Of a DNA stretch of 64,000 nucleotides, positions 7,362 to 14,052 are shown piece by piece; position 1 is the first letter of the stretch; every line of letters begins with the position of its first letter. A program made the position numbers and the translations under genes. The DNA comes from Streptococcus sp. 29887 (GTDB taxonomy: Bacteria; Bacillota; Bacilli; Lactobacillales; Streptococcaceae), in the NCBI RefSeq assembly GCF_032595075.1, contig NZ_CP118735.1, positions 586,001 to 650,000 on the forward strand, in the 5' to 3' direction. The notes under the pieces were generated by a model that was not told the origin of the DNA, made no database searches, and was given only the letters and a program-made list of their open reading frames with translations.

Positions 7362-8762
7362 ATGAAAAAGTTGTTTTGGCTTCTCTTGAATGCATTTCTA
7401 GTAGCCATGATGGTGGTTGCAAGTATTTATCTATACCGCAACTTCCAAGATTGGCAATTAACGCATTTTATTAAAGAGAAAGAAGAATTGGTACTGAAAG
7501 GACAATCATCTGATTTAGAAGAGGGGAATATCGGTTCTACGCATGTTCTTGCGACCATACCCAAAGACCCGTCTGGTCAGAGAATTACCCAACTAGAACA
7601 AAAAATAGTGGGACATGTCCGCCATAAGTTAGGCTATAAGAAGCCGTCAGGAAAAATAAAGAATGTCCTTGTTGTTCATACCAAGGAGGGGCAGACCAAT
7701 TTTAAAAAGGTTCGTGCCCATGAAATCCATAGTGAGCAGTATGCTGTCCAATCCTTACAAGTAACAAAAGAGGAGGAGGCTAGACCTGAACGTGTCTTGC
7801 TGACAGAGGACCAGCAACTCTTTACCTTGGGGGATATGTTCTTGGACTTGAATGCCGCCAAGACCATTATGGTCAATAAGTTGCAGGAAAAATTGACCAG
7901 TCAAGGCTTGGATGAGGCAGAAAAAGCCAGGATTATTGCAGAGTTTCAAAATCTAGACTTGGAAACAGTGGTCTTTAGTTATGCCAATAGTCAATTAGTT
8001 CTGGCATTGTCTGAGGAAGTTTTTAAGACAGCTAGTCTGGAACTAGCTATTTCAGATTTCTTCCCGATTATGAAGGGGGATTATCTGGCAGATGTTGACA
8101 AGGCCAATTATGATCAGTATCTTGCTCAAAACCAAGTGGATAAAACAGCCCTTCGTCAAATTGCCTTGACCTTTGATGATGGGCCAAATCCTGCGACGAC
8201 ACCGGTTATTTTGGACCTTTTAAAGAAATACAATGCTAAGGCGACCTTCTTTGTATTGGGAAGTGTCGTAGAAGGAAATGAGGGAATCCTCCAGCGTATG
8301 GTAGCGGAGGGGCATGAAGTTGCTAACCATACTTGGAGCCATCCAAATTTGACACGTCTTTCAACCGAGCAAATTAAAGAAGAAATTGAGTTGACTCAGG
8401 CTATTGTTGAAAAAGCTATTGGGAAGCGTCCAACCATGGTGCGTCCACCTTTTGGAGCTGTCAATCAGGCAGTGGTGGATGCTATGGGACTTCCATCAAT
8501 TTACTGGAATGTGGATACAGAGGACTGGCTAAATCGAGATAGCCATGCCATTTTTAAAAGAGTGAAAGAGCAAGCTTGTCCTGGCTGCATCATCCTTATG
8601 CATGATATCCGTCAGCCGACAGTGGATAGTTTGGAACCTGTCTTACAGTTCCTCACATCTGAGGGCTACAATCTAGTGACGACAACAGAATTATTGGGAC
8701 CAAATCTCAATCCCCAACATATTTATTATGATCAGGAAGCCAATGGTCCAGCGCAACATTAA
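7362..8762 (+). CDS. pgdA: Peptidoglycan N-acetylglucosamine deacetylase (polysaccharide deacetylase)
   Basis: Removes acetyl groups from GlcNAc in peptidoglycan, which in streptococci gives lysozyme resistance. One N-terminal membrane anchor (residues ~2-25) is followed by an extracytoplasmic region of ~220 residues and a NodB deacetylase domain. Catalytic motifs are TFDDGP (~268), HTWSHP (~322, metal His pair), RPPFG (~360) and the late MHD (~413). Three in-frame starts exist: GTG 7335, ATG 7341 and ATG 7362. The first two lie almost at the transcript start, so 7362, giving MKKLFWLLLNAFLV and preceded by AAAAGGA, is preferred. Bounded by its own promoter and terminator. Confidence 0.9.
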   Translation: MKKLFWLLLNAFLVAMMVVASIYLYRNFQDWQLTHFIKEKEELVLKGQSSDLEEGNIGSTHVLATIPKDPSGQRITQLEQKIVGHVRHKLGYKKPSGKIKNVLVVHTKEGQTNFKKVRAHEIHSEQYAVQSLQVTKEEEARPERVLLTEDQQLFTLGDMFLDLNAAKTIMVNKLQEKLTSQGLDEAEKARIIAEFQNLDLETVVFSYANSQLVLALSEEVFKTASLELAISDFFPIMKGDYLADVDKANYDQYLAQNQVDKTALRQIALTFDDGPNPATTPVILDLLKKYNAKATFFVLGSVVEGNEGILQRMVAEGHEVANHTWSHPNLTRLSTEQIKEEIELTQAIVEKAIGKRPTMVRPPFGAVNQAVVDAMGLPSIYWNVDTEDWLNRDSHAIFKRVKEQACPGCIILMHDIRQPTVDSLEPVLQFLTSEGYNLVTTTELLGPNLNPQHIYYDQEANGPAQH

Positions 8763-8786
8763 AAAGGAGGTTTCGACCTCCTTTTT
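8760..8786. terminator. Bidirectional terminator pgdA / helicase
   Basis: AAAAAGGAGGT, loop, ACCTCCTTTTT; it lies between two convergent genes. Confidence 0.85.
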
Positions 8787-8787
8787 C

Positions 8788-9870
8788 TTATACTTTATAG
8801 AGTTCTTGGTTCTTCAAGATGACTTCTTGGACTTGAGCATATTTTTTCAACTGCTTGACTTCACTTGGACTGGATACTAGGGTAATGACTAGCCCCTCCT
8901 TGCCCATGCGACCAGTCCGTCCAGCTCGGTGGGTATAGGCTTCTTGGTCAAATGGAACGTCAAAGTTAAGGACGCATTCCAAGTTATCAATATCAATCCC
9001 ACGCGCAACCATATCTGTAGCCAATAAAAGATTGAGTTCGTGGTTTTTGAAACGTTCAATGATGACCTTGCGGAATTTGACATTGACATCCGAAGCCAGA
9101 GAAACAGCGTTTACTCCATTATATAGGAGCTTGTCTTCGCTGGCCCCCAGGTCTGATAGGCTGTTGAAGAATGCCAGAGCACGAAAGTCTGGAATATTGG
9201 CAAACTTGCGAAGGGTTTCTAAGCGGTCACGCTTGTCCACCATCATGTAGCAATGTTGAATGTTATCCAATTTCTGTTCAGATAAGTCGATACTTTCAAT
9301 ATCTTGAGCAATCTTTTGACGGTCAAACTTAGCTGTTGCACTCATGTAAATCAATTGGTGGTCACGAGGTACATAGCCAATAATCTTTTCCACAAAATGA
9401 TATTGGGAATCAGAAAAGAGCTGGTCAAATTCATCTAAGACAATGGTATTGATATTCATCATCTTGATTTTTTTCAATTTTATCAACTCAAAAATGCGGC
9501 CAGGAGTTCCAATCAGGATTTCCGGTCCTTTTTTTAATCGCTCAATCTGCCGTTTCTGACTAGAACCTGAAAGAAAGAGTTGGACGTTAAGACCAATAGC
9601 CTCTGACCAGGTTTTGCAGACGTCAAAGATTTGACCAGCCAACTCGGTATTGGGAGCCAGGATCAGTAATTGTTGGGCCTTTTTAGGTGTCAAAGCCAGT
9701 AAGCTGGGCCAGAGGTAGGCAAGGGTCTTGCCCGTACCTGTTGGACTGATGGCAAGGAGAGATTTGCCAGTTCTGATTGGCTGGAAGGCTTGGACTTGGA
9801 TGGGTGTAAAGTCCTCAAAGCCAAGTTGAGTCAGCTGGTCAGTCCAGCTGGTTGGGAAATTAGTTTTCAT
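8788..9870 (-). CDS. DEAD-box family ATP-dependent RNA helicase
   Basis: A two-RecA-domain RNA helicase core of 360 residues with almost no C-terminal extension. The Q motif region is GFEDFTPIQVQAF, motif I SPTGTGKT (~43), motif Ia APNTELAGQ, motif II VLDEFDQL, motif III MSATAK, and motif VI HRAGRTGRMG near 320. Motif II reads DEFD rather than DEAD, a tolerated change in this group. CshB-type helicases of Firmicutes are the nearest family I can name. Its start overlaps the end of the upstream oxidoreductase gene by 11 bases, so the two are co-transcribed and probably translationally coupled. Confidence 0.88.
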   Translation of the reverse strand: MKTNFPTSWTDQLTQLGFEDFTPIQVQAFQPIRTGKSLLAISPTGTGKTLAYLWPSLLALTPKKAQQLLILAPNTELAGQIFDVCKTWSEAIGLNVQLFLSGSSQKRQIERLKKGPEILIGTPGRIFELIKLKKIKMMNINTIVLDEFDQLFSDSQYHFVEKIIGYVPRDHQLIYMSATAKFDRQKIAQDIESIDLSEQKLDNIQHCYMMVDKRDRLETLRKFANIPDFRALAFFNSLSDLGASEDKLLYNGVNAVSLASDVNVKFRKVIIERFKNHELNLLLATDMVARGIDIDNLECVLNFDVPFDQEAYTHRAGRTGRMGKEGLVITLVSSPSEVKQLKKYAQVQEVILKNQELYKV

Positions 9871-10846
9871 GGGTATCCGCCTTAAAGGTTATTCCTGCGT
9901 CTTGGCGCATGGTGTAAAGAGTTTGATGGACGGCCTCAGCCACATCCAGCCATTCTTCTGCTAGCTCATGATTGTTCTGCTGGATGACTTGGGCAATGGC
10001 TTGCGCTTCCTCCAGCATAGGCTCTTCCTGCGCTTGGATAGGGAGGACAATTTGGCTACCGTCATGTTTGGTAAAAATAGCAGAGCTGATATGTTGGCAG
10101 GCGTTGAGGGTGAGGGTGCCTTCACTAGTATAAATTTCACTCGGTAGATTGCTAGTGATATTCTTTCCAGCCTGAATGCTTACTAGAAAATCATCATAAA
10201 TCAGTTGCCCAGTTCCATTCAAATCAATGGATGAAGGGAGCTGGTGGGCAGCGTATCGGGCTGCATTTGGTCTGCCAAAGAGGCCAATGGCAGTATAGAG
10301 GGTATAGACACCCAGATCCATTAAGGCTCCGCCAGAAAAATCAGTTGAAAAGATATTTGGGGTCTGTCCTGCCAAGAGGTCAGGCATTTTAGAAGAATAT
10401 TTGGCATAGGAGAAGTTGGCACCCCAAACAGTCTTATCCTTCAAGAAGTCCTTAATAATAGCGATGGCTTCTTCGTGGTAATTGCGAGCTGCTTCAAATA
10501 GGAAGACACCATTTTCCTTAGCAATCTGACGAAGCTGGGCCAATTCTTGAGGTGTGGACACCATAGGCTTTTCAACGATAGCGTGTTTACCGGCCATGAG
10601 AACAGCTTTTGCTTGTTCAAAGTGCAAGGCGTTTGGACTGGCAATATAGACCAAGTCAATGGGTGCAGAAAGGAATTTTATCCATTCTGTGTATAATTTT
10701 ACATTTTCGTAATTTGTTGAAAATGACATAGCAGTTTCTAGTTTTCTTGAAAATATCGCTGATAATTGAAGATATTTACTCAAATGAGCAGAGGAAATGA
10801 ACTTGTGACTGATGTCTGAAGTACCAATAATACCAAAATTTAGCAT
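9860..10846 (-). CDS. Gfo/Idh/MocA family oxidoreductase
   Basis: NAD(P)-dependent dehydrogenase of the glucose-fructose oxidoreductase family, 328 residues; substrate unknown. The N-terminal Rossmann fold shows FGIIGTSDISHKF, then YIASPNALHFEQA and EKPMVSTPQELAQL (the conserved EKP). The C-terminal half is the usual beta-sheet domain with GGALMDLGVYTLY. It is the promoter-proximal gene of a two-gene minus-strand unit with the helicase. An extended -10 (TGG-TATAAT on the minus strand, forward 10888-10897) lies ~40 bases upstream, back to back with the udk promoter. Confidence 0.88.
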   Translation of the reverse strand: MLNFGIIGTSDISHKFISSAHLSKYLQLSAIFSRKLETAMSFSTNYENVKLYTEWIKFLSAPIDLVYIASPNALHFEQAKAVLMAGKHAIVEKPMVSTPQELAQLRQIAKENGVFLFEAARNYHEEAIAIIKDFLKDKTVWGANFSYAKYSSKMPDLLAGQTPNIFSTDFSGGALMDLGVYTLYTAIGLFGRPNAARYAAHQLPSSIDLNGTGQLIYDDFLVSIQAGKNITSNLPSEIYTSEGTLTLNACQHISSAIFTKHDGSQIVLPIQAQEEPMLEEAQAIAQVIQQNNHELAEEWLDVAEAVHQTLYTMRQDAGITFKADTHEN

Positions 10847-10929
10847 AAATTCTCATTTCTTTATGTGTTATCCTTTCCATTATACCATGTTTCGTGGTAA
10901 AATAGTATTGAAAATAGAAGGAGATGATG

Positions 10930-11559
10930 ATGACTCAGAAACCCATTATTATTGGCGTAACCGGCGGATCTGGAGGTGGCAAGACAAGTGTGTCGCGTGC
11001 CATTCTGGATAATTTCCCAAATGCTCGCATATCAATGATTGAACACGATTCTTACTATAAGAATCAGTCACACCTAACCTTTGAAGAACGGATATTGACC
11101 AATTATGACCATCCACTAGCCTTTGACACAGATTTGATGATTTACCATCTGGGTGAATTGTTGGCAGGGCGTTCAGTGGATATTCCGATATATGATTACA
11201 CTCAGCACACCCGTTCAGATAAGACCTATCGTCAGGAGCCACAAGATGTATTTATTGTGGAAGGTATTTTGGTATTGGAAGACAAGCGGTTGCGGGATTT
11301 GATGGATATTAAAATCTTCGTCGATACTGACGATGATATTCGCATCATTCGCCGTATTAAGAGAGATATGGAAGAACGTGGGCGTAGCTTAGATAGTATC
11401 ATTGAACAGTACACCACGGTGGTGAAACCTATGTATCACCAGTTTATCGAGCCGACCAAGCGCTATGCAGATATCGTCATTCCTGAAGGCGTCAGCAATC
11501 TTGTAGCCATCGACTTGATCAACACCAAGGTGGAGAGTATATTAAGAGAGCGTGGTTAA
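10930..11559 (+). CDS. udk: Uridine kinase
   Basis: Phosphorylates uridine and cytidine in pyrimidine salvage. About 209 residues with the P-loop GGSGGGKTS near residue 12, EHDSYYKNQ, the [10 protein letters not shown] substrate segment, [10 protein letters not shown] and [13 protein letters not shown] (lid). Three in-frame ATG codons stand in a row at 10924, 10927 and 10930; AGAAGGAG ends at 10923, so 10930 has the best spacing and is chosen. The next gene, padR, begins within or one base after the udk stop codon, so they are one operon. Confidence 0.93.
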   Translation: MTQKPIIIGVTGGSGGGKTSVSRAILDNFPNARISMIEHDSYYKNQSHLTFEERILTNYDHPLAFDTDLMIYHLGELLAGRSVDIPIYDYTQHTRSDKTYRQEPQDVFIVEGILVLEDKRLRDLMDIKIFVDTDDDIRIIRRIKRDMEERGRSLDSIIEQYTTVVKPMYHQFIEPTKRYADIVIPEGVSNLVAIDLINTKVESILRERG

Positions 11560-11560
11560 G

Positions 11561-12100
11561 ATGCCCAAGCAGAGAATATTACCCCATATAATACTAGGGA
11601 TAATGGGTGCTAGCGGTCAGATGGTAACTGGTAAGCAGATTACCGACTATGTTCAACGCGATTTAGGAGAATTTTGGCAGGTAGCTCATAGTCAAGTCTA
11701 TCCAGAGCTAAAACGCATGACCAAGGAAGAGTTGATTACCTGTCATGCGGTTCCTGGCAATGAAAAAGAGAAGCAGTATGCTATGACTGCGACAGGTCGT
11801 CAGATTTTGGAAGATTGGCTATCCATTCCAAATGATGAAACTCCTCAACAAAAGGATCTGTTTTCTATTAAGATGTTCTTTATCCGTGATAAGAAAGATC
11901 CACGGATACCAGGTTTGTTGGAGAATCAAATTGAATTAGTCACCAAGCACTTGAAACACCTAGACAGTCGCAAGGTTGAGTTATTCTCAACCAAGGAGAG
12001 TATTCAAGACAACTATGGTCACTACTTGATTTTGACCCGAGCTATCGAGCGCAATCGTGCCCAGCTCAAGTGGTTGGAAGATACCCTAGCAAGTTTGTAA
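11561..12100 (+). CDS. PadR family transcriptional regulator
   Basis: A two-part regulator of about 180 residues. The N-terminal winged helix runs from PHIILGIMGASGQMVTGKQI to the basic wing (GNEKEKQYAMTATG), and the C-terminal region is the Vir-like helical dimerisation domain with repeated heptads (NQIELVTKHLKHLDSRKVEL). PadR proteins repress genes for stress or envelope functions; the target is unknown. Start ATG 11561 directly follows the udk stop codon; a GTG three codons earlier (11552) would overlap udk and is nearly as good. Its terminator was the landing site of the ISL3 element that follows. Confidence 0.85.
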   Translation: MPKQRILPHIILGIMGASGQMVTGKQITDYVQRDLGEFWQVAHSQVYPELKRMTKEELITCHAVPGNEKEKQYAMTATGRQILEDWLSIPNDETPQQKDLFSIKMFFIRDKKDPRIPGLLENQIELVTKHLKHLDSRKVELFSTKESIQDNYGHYLILTRAIERNRAQLKWLEDTLASL

Positions 12101-12126
12101 CGGTTCGGCTTTCCGAGCCGTTTTTT
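12099..12126 (+). terminator. Terminator of udk-padR
   Basis: AACGG-TCGG pairs with CCGAGCCGTT and runs into six T; the ISL3 element is inserted at the end of this T-run. Confidence 0.8.
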
Positions 12127-12127
12127 C
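12120..12127. repeat. Target site duplication, left copy
   Basis: GTTTTTTC, repeated at 13542-13549 on the other side of the ISL3 element. Confidence 0.92.
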
Positions 12128-12161
12128 GGCTCTTTGTCAACTGTAGTGGGTAGACGAAAAG

Positions 12162-13418
12162 CTAACACCTAGAGAGGACGAAATTCGTTCTCTCATTTTT
12201 GATGTTTAAAGCAATATATATCTTGGTTTTAAAGTTCGTAAAGTTCCTAAAGCCGAACGCTTGCCTCTTGATGTCTTTGATGAGTTTATTGGTCGCTTCC
12301 AGCTTAGCGTTGGAATATGGAAGCTCCATTGCGTTCGTGATGTACGTTTTATACTTTAGAAAAGTTTTAAAAACAGTTTTAAAGGCAGGATTGACAAGCT
12401 CCAGATTGTCTTCTAGAAGCTCGAAGAAATATTTCGAGTTCATCTCTTGGAAATGGAAGAGAAGGATCTGATAGAGTTCGTAATAGAATTTCAGTTCCTC
12501 AGAGAAATTCAATGTTTTCTGGACAACCTCTCTCGGTGTTACTGTTTGCCCAAAAGTGCGAGAAAAGAAGCGATTCAGAGACAGTTTACGGCTATCTTTT
12601 TGGAGAATACGCCAGTGATTTTTCATGGATCGATAAGGTAGGGAACGCGTATCGAAAGTCTTCATAATATCAATTCTAGTCGTCATCATAGCACGGCTCA
12701 GATGTTGGATAATGTGAAATCTATCAAGGACAATTTTAGCTCTTGGAAATAGTTGTTTGATGATGGGAATATAGCTACCCGACATGTCCACTGTTACGAC
12801 CTTGACAGTTTCTCTGACCTCCCTAGGATACTTGTAGAAATAGTTCTTGATGGTGGTTTGGCGGTTGTTGTCAAGAATGGTCACAATCGATCTCGTCTCA
12901 AAATTCTGAGCAATAAAGGCGAGTTTTCCCTTGTTCCGACTAAATTCATCCCAGCTCAAGACTTTTGGTAATGTTGTAAAATCATGCTCAAATTGAAACT
13001 GAGCCAGTTTCCTCTGGACGACCGATACGGAGATATGTAATCTCCTAGCGATGGCTATATTGGTCATGTTTTCTGTATGGAGTTGTGTCACTTTTTCCCA
13101 AATAGGTTGGGAAATCTGACAGTTTTTCTTGACTAGAGCTGTCTCAGCTACAGTCACTTTTTGGCAAGATTTGCATTGAAACCGGCGTTTTTTAAGCAGG
13201 AGTAAGGTTGGAAACCCCTGGCAATCCAAAATCGGAATCTTTGACGACTTTTGAAAATCGTACTTGATACACTTCCCTTGGCAATGAGGACAACCAGGGC
13301 TGTCGTAATCTAGCTTTGCCCTGATTTCTAGATGGGTCTGATGTTTCAAAACGAAGAGAATTTTGATGTTTTTGTCTTTGATTCCAATTAGTTCTGTGGT
13401 ATGATAAAGTTGTTCCAT
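12162..13418 (-). CDS. ISL3 family transposase
   Basis: DDE-type transposase of about 418 residues. The N-terminus has a zinc-ribbon of four Cys (CPHC ... CKSC, roughly residues 40-85), then a helix-turn-helix segment (NIAIARRLHISVSVVQRKL) and the DDE core. Probable acidic residues are the Asp in LSWDEFSRNKG, the Asp in VTVDMSGSY with DRFHIIQHL, and a Glu in the late ATNKLIKDIKRQAFGFRN region. ATG 13418 (MEQLYHTTEL) is preferred; an in-frame ATG at 13454 would add 12 residues. Intact frame, no stop or shift seen. Confidence 0.93.
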   Translation of the reverse strand: MEQLYHTTELIGIKDKNIKILFVLKHQTHLEIRAKLDYDSPGCPHCQGKCIKYDFQKSSKIPILDCQGFPTLLLLKKRRFQCKSCQKVTVAETALVKKNCQISQPIWEKVTQLHTENMTNIAIARRLHISVSVVQRKLAQFQFEHDFTTLPKVLSWDEFSRNKGKLAFIAQNFETRSIVTILDNNRQTTIKNYFYKYPREVRETVKVVTVDMSGSYIPIIKQLFPRAKIVLDRFHIIQHLSRAMMTTRIDIMKTFDTRSLPYRSMKNHWRILQKDSRKLSLNRFFSRTFGQTVTPREVVQKTLNFSEELKFYYELYQILLFHFQEMNSKYFFELLEDNLELVNPAFKTVFKTFLKYKTYITNAMELPYSNAKLEATNKLIKDIKRQAFGFRNFTNFKTKIYIALNIKNERTNFVLSRC

Positions 13419-13491
13419 ATGAGTCTTTCTAATGTGAGTGTGGTTGCTTTTCATTATAGGTCATATGGGACTTTTTGTATATACTCAAAAA

Positions 13492-13541
13492 GGCTCCATA
13501 ATCTCTACAGTGGATTTACCCACTACAGAAATTATAGAGCC
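13492..13541 (+). repeat. Subterminal palindrome at the right end of the ISL3 element
   Basis: Two 22-base arms starting GGCTCYATAATYTCT face each other across 6 bases. All four differences between the arms are transitions, so the RNA would still pair through G-U. With the target copy GTTTTTTC behind it, the hairpin forms a plus-strand terminator. Confidence 0.75.
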
Positions 13542-13549
13542 GTTTTTTC
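13542..13549. repeat. Target site duplication, right copy
   Basis: GTTTTTTC, identical to 12120-12127. Confidence 0.92.
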
Positions 13550-13609
13550 TTGTGCTGTCAGATAGTTTGTGATAGAGTTATAAAAGAAATGTGAGAGAAG
13601 GAGAAGATA

Positions 13610-13879
13610 ATGTCCATTCAACAAATGGTGAGTATGGTTTTGATGGTCTGGAATATAATTGTATTTCTGACCTATGGTCTGGATAAGGGCAAAGCCAGAA
13701 AGGATGCCTATCGAATTTCTGAAAAAACCTTATTACTAATGGCTTACTTGGGTGGTGGTCTAGGTGCCTGGGCAGGTGGAACCCATTTCCGTCACAAAAC
13801 CCAGAAAAAGTATTTTCAGCTAGCTTGGGCTGTGGGTGTCTTGATTGATGTCCTTATTATCTTTTGGATTTGGAAATAG
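13610..13879 (+). CDS. DUF1294 family small membrane protein
   Basis: An 89-residue protein with three hydrophobic stretches (residues ~5-23, 41-58 and 68-88). The sequence TYGLDKGKARKDAYRISE followed by a Gly-rich helix (LGGGLGAWAGGTHFRHKT) is the signature of DUF1294, whose function is unknown. AGAAGGAGA precedes the ATG. It lies alone between the ISL3 element and the LPXTG gene; before the insertion it was the next gene after udk-padR. No terminator is obvious after it. Confidence 0.85.
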   Translation: MSIQQMVSMVLMVWNIIVFLTYGLDKGKARKDAYRISEKTLLLMAYLGGGLGAWAGGTHFRHKTQKKYFQLAWAVGVLIDVLIIFWIWK

Positions 13880-13969
13880 GTGAAAGCCTTTTTCTTTTTC
13901 TGAAAATCATGAAAAGTCCTTTGAAATAGCTGAAAGAACCGAACATTTATCTATAAAGCACAAAATTGC

Positions 13970-14001
13970 TTGACGCAGTTTTTTTTTTTTTTTAGTATAC
14001 T
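13970..14001 (+). promoter_or_regulatory. Promoter with a 15-T homopolymer in the spacer
   Basis: TTGACG at 13970-13975 and TATACT at 13996-14001 are 20 bases apart. The spacer is CAG, then 15 T (13979-13993), then AG. Loss of three T would give the ideal 17-base spacer. The LPXTG gene starts 51 bases downstream. Slipped-strand change of promoter strength is inferred. Confidence 0.7.
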
Positions 14002-14052
14002 GGTGAAAGTGTTTTTGATACAGAAGTATTATTATAAAACGGAGGTTTTTAT

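Larger units (their letters stand above)
12128..13541 (-). mobile_element. ISL3-family insertion sequence, 1414 bp, complete
   Basis: Bounded by imperfect 25-bp inverted repeats, 12128-12152 and 13517-13541, which agree at 19 of 25 positions (GGCTCT at the tips and CTGTAGTGGGTA inside). An exact 8-bp duplication, GTTTTTTC, flanks it, the length expected for ISL3. One intact transposase gene lies inside. Intact repeats, duplication and reading frame suggest recent insertion and possible activity. Confidence 0.95.
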
